Position numbers and translations under genes: made by a program
The notes under the pieces: model-generated
Seen by the model: only the letters and a program-made list of their open reading frames with translations
What the model was told of the DNA's origin: nothing
The model's database searches: none
Origin: an uncultured Rubrobacteraceae bacterium
GTDB taxonomy: Bacteria; Actinomycetota; Rubrobacteria; Rubrobacterales; Rubrobacteraceae
Direction of reading: 5' to 3'
Assembly (NCBI GenBank): GCA_902805985.1
Contig: CADCUW010000391.1
Coordinates: 1-28,607, forward strand
Length of the DNA stretch: 28,607 bases
Part shown: positions 7,080-13,974 of the stretch, one piece after another
Layout of the letters: every line of letters begins with the position of its first letter
How positions within the stretch are numbered: position 1 is the first letter of the stretch

Positions 7080-7109
7080 AGGTCAAACGCGGACAGCCGC
7101 GTTTAACCT
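7080..7109. repeat. Long stem-loop, 13-base arms, between two minus-strand genes
   Basis: Arms at 7080-7092 and 7097-7109 are complementary at 12 of 13 positions (core AAACGCGG / CCGCGTTT) with the 4-base loop ACAG. It lies 30 bases past the VOC gene stop at 7140 and 39 bases before the next ATG at 7041. It could terminate or attenuate transcription, or protect the upstream message; there is no T-run on either strand. Confidence 0.55.
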
Positions 7110-7139
7110 GTAACGTCCCCGGCCACGGTTGCGTGGTGC

Positions 7140-7526
7140 TCAGTCACGGGCTTCCTGGAGGAGCCCGAAGACGTTGCCGTCGGGGTCCCTGACTTGGGCG
7201 TAGACGCCGTAGGGGGACTCCTCGGGCTCGCTCTCGAACGTCACCCCTCTCGCCCGGAGGGCTCCAAAGGTGCTCCTCAGGTCGTCCACGGAGAAGATCA
7301 GGCGGCACCAGCCGCCAACCTTCTCCGGGCTCCAGGAGCCGAAGCCGTGCGAGAGGACGAGCGCGGTCTTCGAACCGCTCGGTGCGACCTCGACCCAGCG
7401 GTGCCCCTCCTCGTCCACGGGCTCGTCGACGCGCTTCTCGAAGCCGACCTTGTCCACGTAGAAGTCGATGGCTCTGTCCAGATCATGCACGTATATGTCC
7501 GCAGAGTAGAGCCTGGCGATGCTCAT
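7140..7526 (-). CDS. VOC (glyoxalase fold) family protein, second copy
   Basis: A 128-residue VOC protein with paired modules: 'SADIYVHDLDRAIDFYVDKVGFEKRVDE' at the start and 'VYAQVRDPDGNVFGLLQEA' at the end. The middle 'CRLIFSVDDLRSTFGALRARGVTFESEPEESPYG' is typical of actinobacterial glyoxalase-like proteins, and an H-R-W 'GHRWVEVAPSG' strand sits where the domain-one ligand strand falls. Reaction unknown. The ATG at 7526 follows the stop of the DHFR-like gene by a single base (TAGCATG) with GAAGGAGG upstream, so it is translationally linked to that gene. Confidence 0.86.
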   Translation of the reverse strand: MSIARLYSADIYVHDLDRAIDFYVDKVGFEKRVDEPVDEEGHRWVEVAPSGSKTALVLSHGFGSWSPEKVGGWCRLIFSVDDLRSTFGALRARGVTFESEPEESPYGVYAQVRDPDGNVFGLLQEARD

Positions 7527-7527
7527 G

Positions 7528-8076
7528 CTAGTCCTCCTTCAAGACGCGGTACAAGAGGTGCGTTACGCCGGGGGCGTCGACCACCCTGACCCCTTCTAGC
7601 CCCACCCTCCCGACACCCTCGAACAACCTGATTCCCCCGCCGAGCAGCACGGGCACCAGGTGGACCTGTATCTCGTCGACGAGCCCGGCCCCAAGGCACT
7701 GCTGCGCGACGCTCGCCCCACCGCCCACGGCGACGTTCCCGTCGCCCGCGCTCCTCTTCGCCCTCTCGACGGCCTCTTCGACCCCCTCCGTGACGAAGGT
7801 GAACTTCATCCCGCCCCTGGCCGGCCTCTCGGGCGGCTCGTGGGTCAGCACGAAGTGTTCGACCGCGTAGGGACTGTGCGCGAACCCGTCCATCCTGTCC
7901 CCCTGGTCGTAGGTGCGGCGGCCGATCAAGATCGCCCCCGTGTTCCCCACGGACTCGGCGACGGCCTCGCCGCCCGAGGGCGAGAAGAACCAGTTGTGGA
8001 GCCCCCCGTCCTCGCCGCTTGGCCCCGCGACGAACCCGTCGAGCGAGACGTTCATATCCAGTAGCACTTTGCCCAC
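7528..8076 (-). CDS. DHFR-like RibD C-terminal domain protein (copy 2)
   Basis: A 182-residue member of the same superfamily as the copies at 6484, 9013 and 12598. It starts 'GKVLLDMNVSLDGFVAGP' and carries 'AILIGRRTYD', 'FVTEGVEEAVERAKRSAGDGNVAVGGGASVAQQCLGAGLVDEIQVHLVPVLLGGGIRLF'. Its nearest relative in the window is the copy at 9013, which shares this C-terminal block almost residue for residue, defining a second paralog pair. The start is a GTG at 8076 with GGGGAGGA at proper spacing. One base separates its stop from the VOC gene, making a two-gene unit. Expected to bind NAD(P)H; substrate unknown. Confidence 0.87.
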   Translation of the reverse strand: MGKVLLDMNVSLDGFVAGPSGEDGGLHNWFFSPSGGEAVAESVGNTGAILIGRRTYDQGDRMDGFAHSPYAVEHFVLTHEPPERPARGGMKFTFVTEGVEEAVERAKRSAGDGNVAVGGGASVAQQCLGAGLVDEIQVHLVPVLLGGGIRLFEGVGRVGLEGVRVVDAPGVTHLLYRVLKED

Positions 8077-8101
8077 GAGATCCTCCCCTGGTCGTTAACT
8101 A

Positions 8102-8923
8102 CTACTCTGCCGCCCCGGGCTCGGGCGCTTCGAGGAACGGGATGGCCATCGCCAGCAGCCAGTCGGCGCGGTCGAGGATACCGCTGCCCGGCGGGATAAA
8201 GTGCGTGGTGCCGGGGAGCACCGCGAGCCGGTGCCTGGAGAGGCCCGCGAGGTCTCCCATCGCCCCGCCCCCGAGCAACCGGAACATCTCGACGGCGTGC
8301 TCGACTCGGACCGCGTCGGCGTCGCCGACGACGATCATGGTCGGCGACCCGATCCCCCGGACGTTCTCGGCGCCCCAGTCGTAGGGCGTGGTGTCGAGCC
8401 TCTTGAGCTTCTCGACTAGCGTGGGGAAGTCGTCGGGGTTCGGCGCGACTTCTTTGTAAGCCGTCTCGAAAGGGGTACCGGCGAACATCTCGGGCGTGAT
8501 GCTCGGGGCCATCTCGTGCAGCTCGGGCTGCATGCCGTCGCTCGAGTACGAGACCGAGACGGCCACCAGCCTGCGCACCGCTTCGGGGTGGCGGATGGCG
8601 AGCTGGAGGGCGACGCCTGCGCCCATGCTGTATCCGAAGACGTCCGCCTCCCCTATCCCGAGGTGCCCCATCAGGGCCGCCACGTCGTCGGCCATGCCCT
8701 CGTAGGTGATGGGACGGTCCACGTCCGCGGTGCGCCCGTGCCCCTGCAGCTCCACGGCGATTACCCGGCGGACCTCGGCGAGGGCGGCCAGGAGGGCCCC
8801 CATGTCGTCGACGATCATGTAGGCGCCGTGCAGCAGGATTAGCGGCCGGCCCTCACCGTGTACCTCGTAGTACATCCTCACGCCGTTTACCTCAGCGTAG
8901 TTGCCCCTGGTTTCATCGGCCAT
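8102..8923 (-). CDS. Alpha/beta hydrolase
   Basis: A 273-residue alpha/beta-hydrolase, a Ser-His-Asp esterase or related hydrolase acting in the cytoplasm. The oxyanion 'LILLHG' strand is at 28-33, the nucleophile elbow 'GYSMGAG' has Ser99, an acid lies in 'VVGDADAV' (Asp201 or Asp203), and the histidine is His241 in 'GTTHFIPP'. Length fits a single-domain hydrolase with a small cap. I start at the ATG at 8923, which has GGAGAGGGG upstream; the much longer open frame to 9520 is only antisense-rich filler overlapping the DHFR-like gene. The stop is 25 bases before the next gene, so the two may share a transcript. Substrate unknown. Confidence 0.88.
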   Translation of the reverse strand: MADETRGNYAEVNGVRMYYEVHGEGRPLILLHGAYMIVDDMGALLAALAEVRRVIAVELQGHGRTADVDRPITYEGMADDVAALMGHLGIGEADVFGYSMGAGVALQLAIRHPEAVRRLVAVSVSYSSDGMQPELHEMAPSITPEMFAGTPFETAYKEVAPNPDDFPTLVEKLKRLDTTPYDWGAENVRGIGSPTMIVVGDADAVRVEHAVEMFRLLGGGAMGDLAGLSRHRLAVLPGTTHFIPPGSGILDRADWLLAMAIPFLEAPEPGAAE

Positions 8924-8984
8924 TCTTTCCCCTCTCCTTTTGCCCGCTCTTTCCTGCCGGATCCTACCGGCCCCAACCCATTCC

Positions 8985-9006
8985 CGGCACGAAGCCGCTC
9001 GTGCCG
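8985..9006 (-). terminator. Stem-loop after DHFR-like copy 3
   Basis: CGGCACGA (8985-8992) and TCGTGCCG (8999-9006) form a perfect 8-bp stem with a 6-base loop. It begins 6 bases after the stop codon of the minus-strand gene ending at 9013, the usual place for a terminator. The following sequence is not U-rich, so it is at best a weak or Rho-assisted terminator. Confidence 0.45.
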
Positions 9007-9012
9007 ATCCCG

Positions 9013-9627
9013 CTACTTGACGACGCGGAAGGTAAGGTGCGTAACCCCGGCGCCCTCGATAACGCGGGTACTCCTTAGGTCTATCGGCCCCGCGCCGAGG
9101 TGCTCGAAAAGCCGGACGCCGTCCCCGAGCAGCACGGGTACGAGGTCCACGTGTATCTCGTCGAGGATGCCGGCCCTGATGCACTGCTGCGCGATGCTGG
9201 CGGCGCCCACGGCGACGCCCTTGTCGCCCGCTGCCGCACTCGCCCTCTCCACGGCTTCTTCGACGCCGTCCGTGACGAACTGGAACGGGGATCCCTCGTA
9301 GACCCACTCCTCGGGAGCCGTGTGGGTGACGACGAAGGTCGGCACGCCCAGGGGTGGATCGCCGCCCCACCCGTTGGCGATGTCGAAGGTCCTCCGCCCC
9401 GTCACGAACGCCCCCATACCCGCGTGCGCCTCCCGGAGCATCTCGGCGCTCTGCGACGAGACCTCGAACACCATCTCGGTGCCCGGCAGCCCGTATTCGG
9501 TATCGCCGCCGGAGTACCAAGCGAAGAGCCGCTCGCCGCCTTCGCCCAGCGGTGCGCCGGGGCCATCGTTCGGGCCGGCTATGAAGCCATCAAGCGACAT
9601 CGTGAGCCCCGTGGAGACCTTCCCCAT
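9013..9627 (-). CDS. DHFR-like RibD C-terminal domain protein (copy 3)
   Basis: A 204-residue DHFR-like/RibD_C protein, the longest of the four in the window. It opens 'GKVSTGLTMSLDGFIAGPNDGPG' and has 'GAFVTGRRTFDIANGWGG' and 'SIAQQCIRAGILDEIHVDLVPVLLGDGVRLFEHLG'. The extra length compared with copy 2 is an insertion around residues 30-75. The ATG at 9627 follows GAAAGGAAGGA; the longer frame to 9900 runs into the serine hydrolase gene and is not used. NAD(P)H-dependent reductase of unknown substrate by family. Confidence 0.87.
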   Translation of the reverse strand: MGKVSTGLTMSLDGFIAGPNDGPGAPLGEGGERLFAWYSGGDTEYGLPGTEMVFEVSSQSAEMLREAHAGMGAFVTGRRTFDIANGWGGDPPLGVPTFVVTHTAPEEWVYEGSPFQFVTDGVEEAVERASAAAGDKGVAVGAASIAQQCIRAGILDEIHVDLVPVLLGDGVRLFEHLGAGPIDLRSTRVIEGAGVTHLTFRVVK

Positions 9628-9647
9628 GTTCGTCCTTCCTTTCGTGT

Positions 9648-9675
9648 GGTGGATACCGTCAAGGTGGATACCGTC
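9648..9675. repeat. Short tandem direct repeat
   Basis: GGTGGATACCGTC occurs at 9648-9660 and again at 9663-9675, with a 15-base period, in the 62-base gap between two genes. A 9-base partial copy (GATACCGTC) is at 9717-9725 inside the serine hydrolase gene. Probably slippage duplication of the 3' flank. Confidence 0.5.
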
Positions 9676-9689
9676 GTGGTGCTGACGCG

Positions 9690-10802
9690 CTAGCTGCCGG
9701 CGACGGCCTTCGTGACGATACCGTCGATCTTTTGGGCGGCGTCGAAGTTGGAGGTGAGCCTGTTCTTTACCAGCGCGAAGGTGGTCCCGGTTGCGGTGTC
9801 GGCGTACGCGTGGCTTCCGCCGGCGCCCCCCATGCCGAACACGGTCGGGGGCTCCTGCGAGTCGGCCCCGAGGCGTCCGGGGGCGTAGCCGAGCGCCCAA
9901 GAGACGGGGTTTCCCATGATCTCATCGACCCCGCTGAACGCCACGGCGGAGGCCTCGCGCAGCCGCTCGGGCGGGAGGAGCCGGACGCCGTCTACCTCGC
10001 CGAGCAGCGCGGCGTACATACGAGCGATCGCGCGCGCGGACATCTTGCCCCCGGCGGGGATGTCCGCCATCAGCACGTCGGGACGGTTGCCGAACTCGGC
10101 GGTCGGGAAGGTCGCGCGCGGCCCCCACTTGAGGATCGGCGCATCGTCGGGCATGGCGGCCACAAATTCTGCGCCGCCCTCCTCATCCTCTAGGCGGGCC
10201 AGCCTGCCAAGCTCGGGCTCCGGCATTCCGAAGTACAGTTCGTCGGCGATGCCGAGCGGGCCGGCCACCTCCTCCCGGAGGACCCGGGAGATAGGCTCGC
10301 CGGTGGCCCGGCGCACGATCTCCCCGACGATGTACCCGAAAGTGTAGGCGTGATAGGCGGTCCTGGTCCCCGGCTCCCACCAGGGCTCCAACCCGGCGAT
10401 AACGGCGCACATCTTCTCCCAGTCGCACAGGTCTTCGGGTGTCGTGTCGGCCGGTATGCCGGGCACGCCGACCGTGTGCGTCAGGGCATGGCGCACGGTC
10501 GCCGTCTCCTTGCCGTGGGCGCCGAACTCGGGCCACAGATCGACGATCGGGGTGTCGTAACCGAAGACGCCGCGCTCAACGAGCACGTGCGCCACGGTCG
10601 CGGTCGCGCCCTTGCCGGTCGAGTAGGCGTAGAAGGGGGTGTCTGAAGCGACCGGGCGTCCGCTCTCGTGATCGGCGACGCCAGCCACAGCGTCTACTAC
10701 CTGTTCGCCGTGGCGGTAGACGGCCACCTGCAGGCCCCTCTCGGCTCCCGACTCGACGAGATCGTCGATGGCTTCCTGGACTTGTTGCTGCAGATCTTTC
10801 AC
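9690..10802 (-). CDS. Serine hydrolase, class C beta-lactamase/esterase (EstB-like) family
   Basis: A 370-residue serine hydrolase of the beta-lactamase superfamily, usually an esterase or peptidase-type enzyme rather than a true beta-lactamase. The SxxK motif is S61-T-G-K64 ('AYSTGKGATATV'). The tyrosine motif is at Y153 in 'YHAYTFGYIVGEIV', where the Asn of YxN is replaced by Phe, as in many EstB-like esterases. The third motif region is 'GGAGGSHAYAD' near the C-terminus. No signal peptide is seen, which argues against a periplasmic/exported beta-lactamase and for a cytoplasmic esterase. The GTG start at 10802 has GAAGGG about 9 bases upstream. An ATG two bases earlier in another frame is closed by a stop. 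Confidence 0.87.
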   Translation of the reverse strand: MKDLQQQVQEAIDDLVESGAERGLQVAVYRHGEQVVDAVAGVADHESGRPVASDTPFYAYSTGKGATATVAHVLVERGVFGYDTPIVDLWPEFGAHGKETATVRHALTHTVGVPGIPADTTPEDLCDWEKMCAVIAGLEPWWEPGTRTAYHAYTFGYIVGEIVRRATGEPISRVLREEVAGPLGIADELYFGMPEPELGRLARLEDEEGGAEFVAAMPDDAPILKWGPRATFPTAEFGNRPDVLMADIPAGGKMSARAIARMYAALLGEVDGVRLLPPERLREASAVAFSGVDEIMGNPVSWALGYAPGRLGADSQEPPTVFGMGGAGGSHAYADTATGTTFALVKNRLTSNFDAAQKIDGIVTKAVAGS

Positions 10803-10883
10803 GCTCGCATCCCTTCGTACTGGTAGATTGCCCGTTGGCGGGCGCCGCCGCCTCTCGGGTGTGTCCCCTCCGCGGATACTCCT

Positions 10884-11429
10884 TTACAGACCCTTGATAT
10901 CCAGGGCGACTTCGGACAGATCTTCGTCGAACTGGTGTCCCCGGCCGTCGAACTCCCGGACGGTCGCCCGCGGGAGCACCTCCGCGTAAAGCGCCAGGTG
11001 CTCGAAGGGCACCACTTCGTCTTCGCGGCCGTGGTAGAGGAACACCGGCAGTCTCTCGGGGAGCCTCGACGCGAAGTCCTTTTGCAGCGCGTAACCGTCG
11101 ATCTCCCAGCCCCCAGTCCCCACGTAGGGAGCGGCGACGAGGAACAGCCCGGCAATGGGTCCCTCCACCGCTTCCTCAGAGAGGTACTTGAGCAGAACGA
11201 AAGCGCCCGCGGAGTGCCCGACCAGGACCACTTCGCCGTCCGTCGCGGCGAGTTCTTCTGAGATCCTATCTTTCCAGGCCGCGTCCTCGGGGCTGTCTTC
11301 GTCCGGCATCTTCGGAGACCGCACTTCGTAGCTGGTCCCCAGCGCATCTCCTAGAGAGACCGCCAGCTTCTCATCCGCCTCGTGCGCCCCCTGCCCTGCG
11401 CCGTGAACGAACAGCACCTGTCTCTTCAT
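10884..11429 (-). CDS. Small alpha/beta hydrolase, RBBP9/YdeN-like
   Basis: A 181-residue single-domain alpha/beta hydrolase. The catalytic residues are visible: Ser73 in 'GHSAGA', Asp137 in 'GREDEVVP' and His165 in 'GRGHQF'. The first strand 'QVLFVHGAGQG' at 4-14 supplies the oxyanion hole. The size and the late Asp/His pair place it near the RBBP9/YdeN group of serine hydrolases, which are cytoplasmic and of poorly known substrate. The ATG at 11429 has GAAGGAGGGAAG upstream with suitable spacing. It is preceded by a 231-base gap and so may have its own promoter. Confidence 0.86.
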   Translation of the reverse strand: MKRQVLFVHGAGQGAHEADEKLAVSLGDALGTSYEVRSPKMPDEDSPEDAAWKDRISEELAATDGEVVLVGHSAGAFVLLKYLSEEAVEGPIAGLFLVAAPYVGTGGWEIDGYALQKDFASRLPERLPVFLYHGREDEVVPFEHLALYAEVLPRATVREFDGRGHQFDEDLSEVALDIKGL

Positions 11430-11660
11430 GGGTTCACTTCCCTCCTTCCTGTCGGCCTCTGCGATAGAGACCGGTGCAGAGCCTCTCCACCGGGTGAGAG
11501 CTATCTCGGGACGATGCCGTGCGCCTGCACGGGGACTCGGTGTGGGACTGGTTCATGGCACCCTTCGGTACTCTGAGTTTGTCCTGCGACTTTTCTTGGT
11601 CCCACTCGGCTCCCTGCACGTCGTTCGTGAGAGCGTCCCGACGTCCAAGCCGTTCCTCTG
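11430..11660. other. Gene-free gap of 231 bases
   Basis: I found no supported coding region here; overlapping open frames on both strands have no ribosome binding site or recognisable protein. It holds the ribosome binding site of the downstream hydrolase at its left edge and one short inverted repeat, CCGGTG (11471-11476) with CACCGG (11488-11493). No convincing promoter hexamers were seen. Confidence 0.5.
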
Positions 11661-12509
11661 CTACGGCCGGCCGGCGCGGGCAGCGGGCGCCGGGGCGGTC
11701 AGGATCTGGCCGGTCCGCTCTTCTTCGGTCGCGCTCTCCATGCCGCGCCACTCCCGCGCCACCATGAACAGCGTCTTCCCATCGGGGCCCCCGAGCATGC
11801 AGGCGAAGCAGCCCCGGTCGGGCTCGATGGTCTGCAGAATCTCGCCGCCTTCGCGGACGCGCACGCACCGCTCGTTCGGGACGTCCGCGTACCAGATCGC
11901 GCCCTCCGCGTCCAGGCAGATGCCGTCGGGCACGCCGTCGCCGAGGTCGGCCCACACCCGCCGGTTCGATAGATCTCCGTCGACCGCGACGTCAAAGGCG
12001 GTAAGCCTGCTGCCGTAGGACTCGGCGACGATAAGCGTCGAGCCGTCGGGCGTCAAGACGATGCCGTTGGGGAAAGCGAGGCAATCCGCCACCTGCCGGG
12101 CCTCTCCGTCCGGGGTGATCAGCGCGAGGGCTCCTGGGGCAAACTCGCCGGCCGGGAAGTCGAAGCCGATGTTGCCGACGTAGGCGTTGCCCCGGCCGTC
12201 CACGACGATGTCGTTCCAAGGGTGCTCGGAGAGGTTGCTCAGGTCGGCGTGGTCCACCAGCAGCCCGTCGGGTTCCCGGCGCCGGAGCCGCGCCTCGGGC
12301 CCCGACACGACTAGAAGGCGGCCGTCGGGCAGCCAGTCGATGCAGAACGGGGCGTTAGTCGCGGCGTGGACGATTACCTCGCTGTTGCCCTGGAGGTCGA
12401 CGGCGACGATCTCTTGGGTACCCCAGTCGGAGAACCAGAGATGGTCATGGTGCCAGCGCGGCGACTCGCCGAACGAGATGCCGCCCAAGAGTATTTGCGG
12501 CTCAGGCAC
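11661..12509 (-). CDS. SMP-30/gluconolactonase/LRE family protein
   Basis: A 282-residue six-bladed beta-propeller of the SMP-30 family, typically a metal-dependent lactonase that opens sugar lactones. The metal ligands line up as Glu15 ('SFGESPRW'), Asn148 ('AFPNGIVL') and Asp195 ('GVPDGICLD'), the same order and spacing as in regucalcin. Repeated 'W-x-DG/PDG' blade ends support the fold. The start is a GTG at 12509 with GAGAGGAG 7 bases upstream. Its start overlaps the end of a 31-codon remnant ORF. Lactone hydrolysis is known for the family; the natural substrate here is not known. Confidence 0.88.
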   Translation of the reverse strand: MPEPQILLGGISFGESPRWHHDHLWFSDWGTQEIVAVDLQGNSEVIVHAATNAPFCIDWLPDGRLLVVSGPEARLRRREPDGLLVDHADLSNLSEHPWNDIVVDGRGNAYVGNIGFDFPAGEFAPGALALITPDGEARQVADCLAFPNGIVLTPDGSTLIVAESYGSRLTAFDVAVDGDLSNRRVWADLGDGVPDGICLDAEGAIWYADVPNERCVRVREGGEILQTIEPDRGCFACMLGGPDGKTLFMVAREWRGMESATEEERTGQILTAPAPAARAGRP

Positions 12510-12597
12510 CCGCGTACTCCTCTCCCCCGAACTGGTCGAAGGCGGCGATCCCGGCCCGGTAGATCACTACGCTTTTATCCTGCAGTAGAAGCTCCAT
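12502..12597 (-). pseudogene. 31-codon ORF, probable remnant of a short-chain dehydrogenase N-terminus
   Basis: The ATG at 12597 directly follows the TAG of the DHFR-like gene, with GGGAAGG upstream, and the frame runs to a TGA at 12502 overlapping the SMP-30 start. The product starts 'MELLLQDKSVVIYRAGIA'. Many SDR oxidoreductases start in this way (LLL.DK.AVIYGAGG.IG), but the glycine-rich loop is broken (RAGIA) and nothing SDR-like follows. I infer an old internal deletion that removed most of an SDR gene. It might still be translated and couple the flanking genes. The match is short, so chance cannot be excluded. Confidence 0.4.
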
Positions 12598-13158
12598 CTA
12601 GGCCTTCCCCTCTCCGGCGGGCCGGTAGTCGAGGGAGACGACGCCCGTGTCGAACGTCTTTGTGCGGACGAGTTCGAGTCCCACAGGAGGCCCTTCCCCC
12701 TCGAAGAGGCGCTTCCCGCCGCCCACGACGACGGGATAGACCATGAGCCTGAGCTCGTCGAGGAGACCCTCCTTGAGCATGGAACGGGCCAAGGTGTCGC
12801 TGCCGACTATCGTGATGTCCTCTACGGGTTGCCGCTTGAGTTCGGCTATCTTCTCCACGACGTCGCCCCCGATCAGGGCGGAGTTGTTCCACCCCAGGGG
12901 CTCCTCCAGGGTCGTCGAGACCACGTACTTGGACACGCTGTTGATGTAATCCACCATCGGCGCGCCGCCCTGCTGGTGCGGCCAGAAGGCGGCGAACGCC
13001 TCGTACGTCACCCTCCCGAGCAGCAACGCATCAGACGCGGCCATGCCGGCCTCGTTGGACCTCTCGATCTCGCGATCGTTGTACGGAAAGGCCCAACGAT
13101 CCGGCGCCCCCATAACCCCGTCCAGGGATACCATCTCCACCGCGACCAATCTCCTCAA
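12598..13158 (-). CDS. DHFR-like RibD C-terminal domain protein (copy 4)
   Basis: A 186-residue RibD_C/DHFR-like protein, paralogous to the copy at 6484. Common blocks are 'SLDGVM', 'SDALLLGRVTYEAFAAFWP', 'KYVVSTTLEEPLGWNNSALIGGDVV' and 'GLLDELRLMVYPVVVGGGKRLF'. I start at the TTG at 13158, because GAGGAGG lies 5 bases upstream and the resulting N-terminus (RRLVAVEMVSLDG) matches copy 1; the longer frame to 13347 crosses the promoter region. It is divergent from the HxlR-type regulator at 13288, which is probably its regulator. Function unknown, NAD(P)H binding expected. Confidence 0.87.
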   Translation of the reverse strand: MRRLVAVEMVSLDGVMGAPDRWAFPYNDREIERSNEAGMAASDALLLGRVTYEAFAAFWPHQQGGAPMVDYINSVSKYVVSTTLEEPLGWNNSALIGGDVVEKIAELKRQPVEDITIVGSDTLARSMLKEGLLDELRLMVYPVVVGGGKRLFEGEGPPVGLELVRTKTFDTGVVSLDYRPAGEGKA

Positions 13159-13194
13159 TGAACCCTCCTCGCCAGCCCAGAATCTCCTGGTCTG

Positions 13195-13222
13195 AGCATA
13201 CGGAGTTAGTCCTAAACCACAA
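13195..13222 (-). promoter_or_regulatory. Candidate promoter of DHFR-like copy 4
   Basis: On the minus strand TTGTGG (13222-13217) and TATGCT (13200-13195) are 16 bases apart, about 37 bases before the TTG start at 13158. An inverted pair TTAGTC (13206-13211) and GACTAA (13242-13247) brackets the -35 side and could be part of the HxlR operator. Confidence 0.4.
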
Positions 13223-13271
13223 CCATTAGATTGATAAATACGACTAAACAGATAGACGTTAGGATCTTCGG

Positions 13272-13280
13272 TGGTAGACT
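13272..13280 (+). promoter_or_regulatory. Extended -10 element giving a leaderless HxlR transcript
   Basis: TGGTAGACT (13272-13280) is an extended -10 (TGnTAnnnT). Seven bases separate it from the ATG at 13288, so transcription would begin at or next to the A of the start codon. Neither ATG nearby has a properly spaced ribosome binding site, in contrast to nearly all other genes here. Leaderless mRNAs with this geometry are common in actinobacteria. Confidence 0.45.
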
Positions 13281-13287
13281 CGGCTGT

Positions 13288-13974
13288 ATGGTGGGTATGC
13301 GGGAATCGAAGAAGCGCACGTACGACGACGGGTGCGCGGCGGCGCACGCGCTCGACCTTGTCGGGGAGCGGTGGGCGCTGCTGGTGGTGCGCGAGTTGCT
13401 GCTAGGACCGAAGCGTTTTACGGACCTCAGGGCCGGCCTGCCGGGCGCGAGCCCCAACGTTATCTCCCAGCGGCTGCGGGATCTGGAAGCGGCGAGTATC
13501 GTGCGCCGCCGGAAGCTCCCGCCTCCGGCGGCCTCCCGCGTCTACGAGCTGACCGGGTGGGGCGAAGAACTGGAGCCTGTGATCGTGAGGTTGGGACGCT
13601 GGGGCGCCCGGTCCCCCTCCAAGCCCCGAGACGCCGCTCTAGGCGTTGACTCTCTGATTCTGTCCTTCCGAACGATGTTCGATCCGCAGGCCGCCCAGGG
13701 CCTCAGCGCTAGCTACGAGCTAAGGTTCGGCGAGGACCGGTTCCATGCCGTGGTGGACGACGGGCGGTTCGAGATCTCCCGCGGGAGCGCGGACGGTCCC
13801 GATGCTGTCGTCGAGGCCGACTCCGACACCCTGGCCGCCCTGATCTACGCGGGCCGTCCCCTCGACGAGGCCGTGGATTCTGGGGACCTGAGGATAGAGG
13901 GCGACCGGACTGCGTTCGAGCACTTCCTGGCGCTATTCCCCCTTCCTGAGCCCGCGCCTCCCGCCGAAGCCTAG
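13288..13974 (+). CDS. HxlR-family transcriptional regulator with SCP2-like C-terminal domain
   Basis: A 228-residue two-domain regulator. About residues 12-105 are the HxlR winged helix ('DGCAAAHALDLVGERWALLVVRELLLGPKRFTDLRAGLPGASPNVISQRLRDLE...'). The C-terminal half ('YELRFGEDRFHAVVDDGRFEISRGSADGPDAVVEADSDTLAALIYAGRPLDEAVDSGDLRIEGD') resembles the SCP2/sterol-carrier fold, a hydrophobic ligand pocket that may act as sensor. The combination is known in actinobacteria. I use the ATG at 13288 because a promoter -10 ends 7 bases upstream; the ATG at 13297 is the alternative. It is divergent from a DHFR-like gene, its likely target. Its stop codon and that of the convergent deacetylase-like gene share the palindrome CTAG. 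Confidence 0.87.
   Translation: MVGMRESKKRTYDDGCAAAHALDLVGERWALLVVRELLLGPKRFTDLRAGLPGASPNVISQRLRDLEAASIVRRRKLPPPAASRVYELTGWGEELEPVIVRLGRWGARSPSKPRDAALGVDSLILSFRTMFDPQAAQGLSASYELRFGEDRFHAVVDDGRFEISRGSADGPDAVVEADSDTLAALIYAGRPLDEAVDSGDLRIEGDRTAFEHFLALFPLPEPAPPAEA

Noticed and set aside
8924..9520. N-terminal extension of the alpha/beta hydrolase frame; likewise extensions of the frames ending at 4991, 9013, 12598, 20890 and 21678
   Set aside because: The extensions cross neighbouring genes or promoters, have no homology, and in each case a start with a proper ribosome binding site lies at the true N-terminus.
10830..10843. Short hairpin GCCCG-TTGG-CGGGC after the small hydrolase gene
   Set aside because: A five-base GC stem is expected by chance at this base composition and no T-run follows.
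11434..12018. Open frames on both strands in and around the 11430-11660 gap
   Set aside because: They are antisense or frame-shifted relative to the SMP-30 gene and show no recognisable protein or ribosome binding site.
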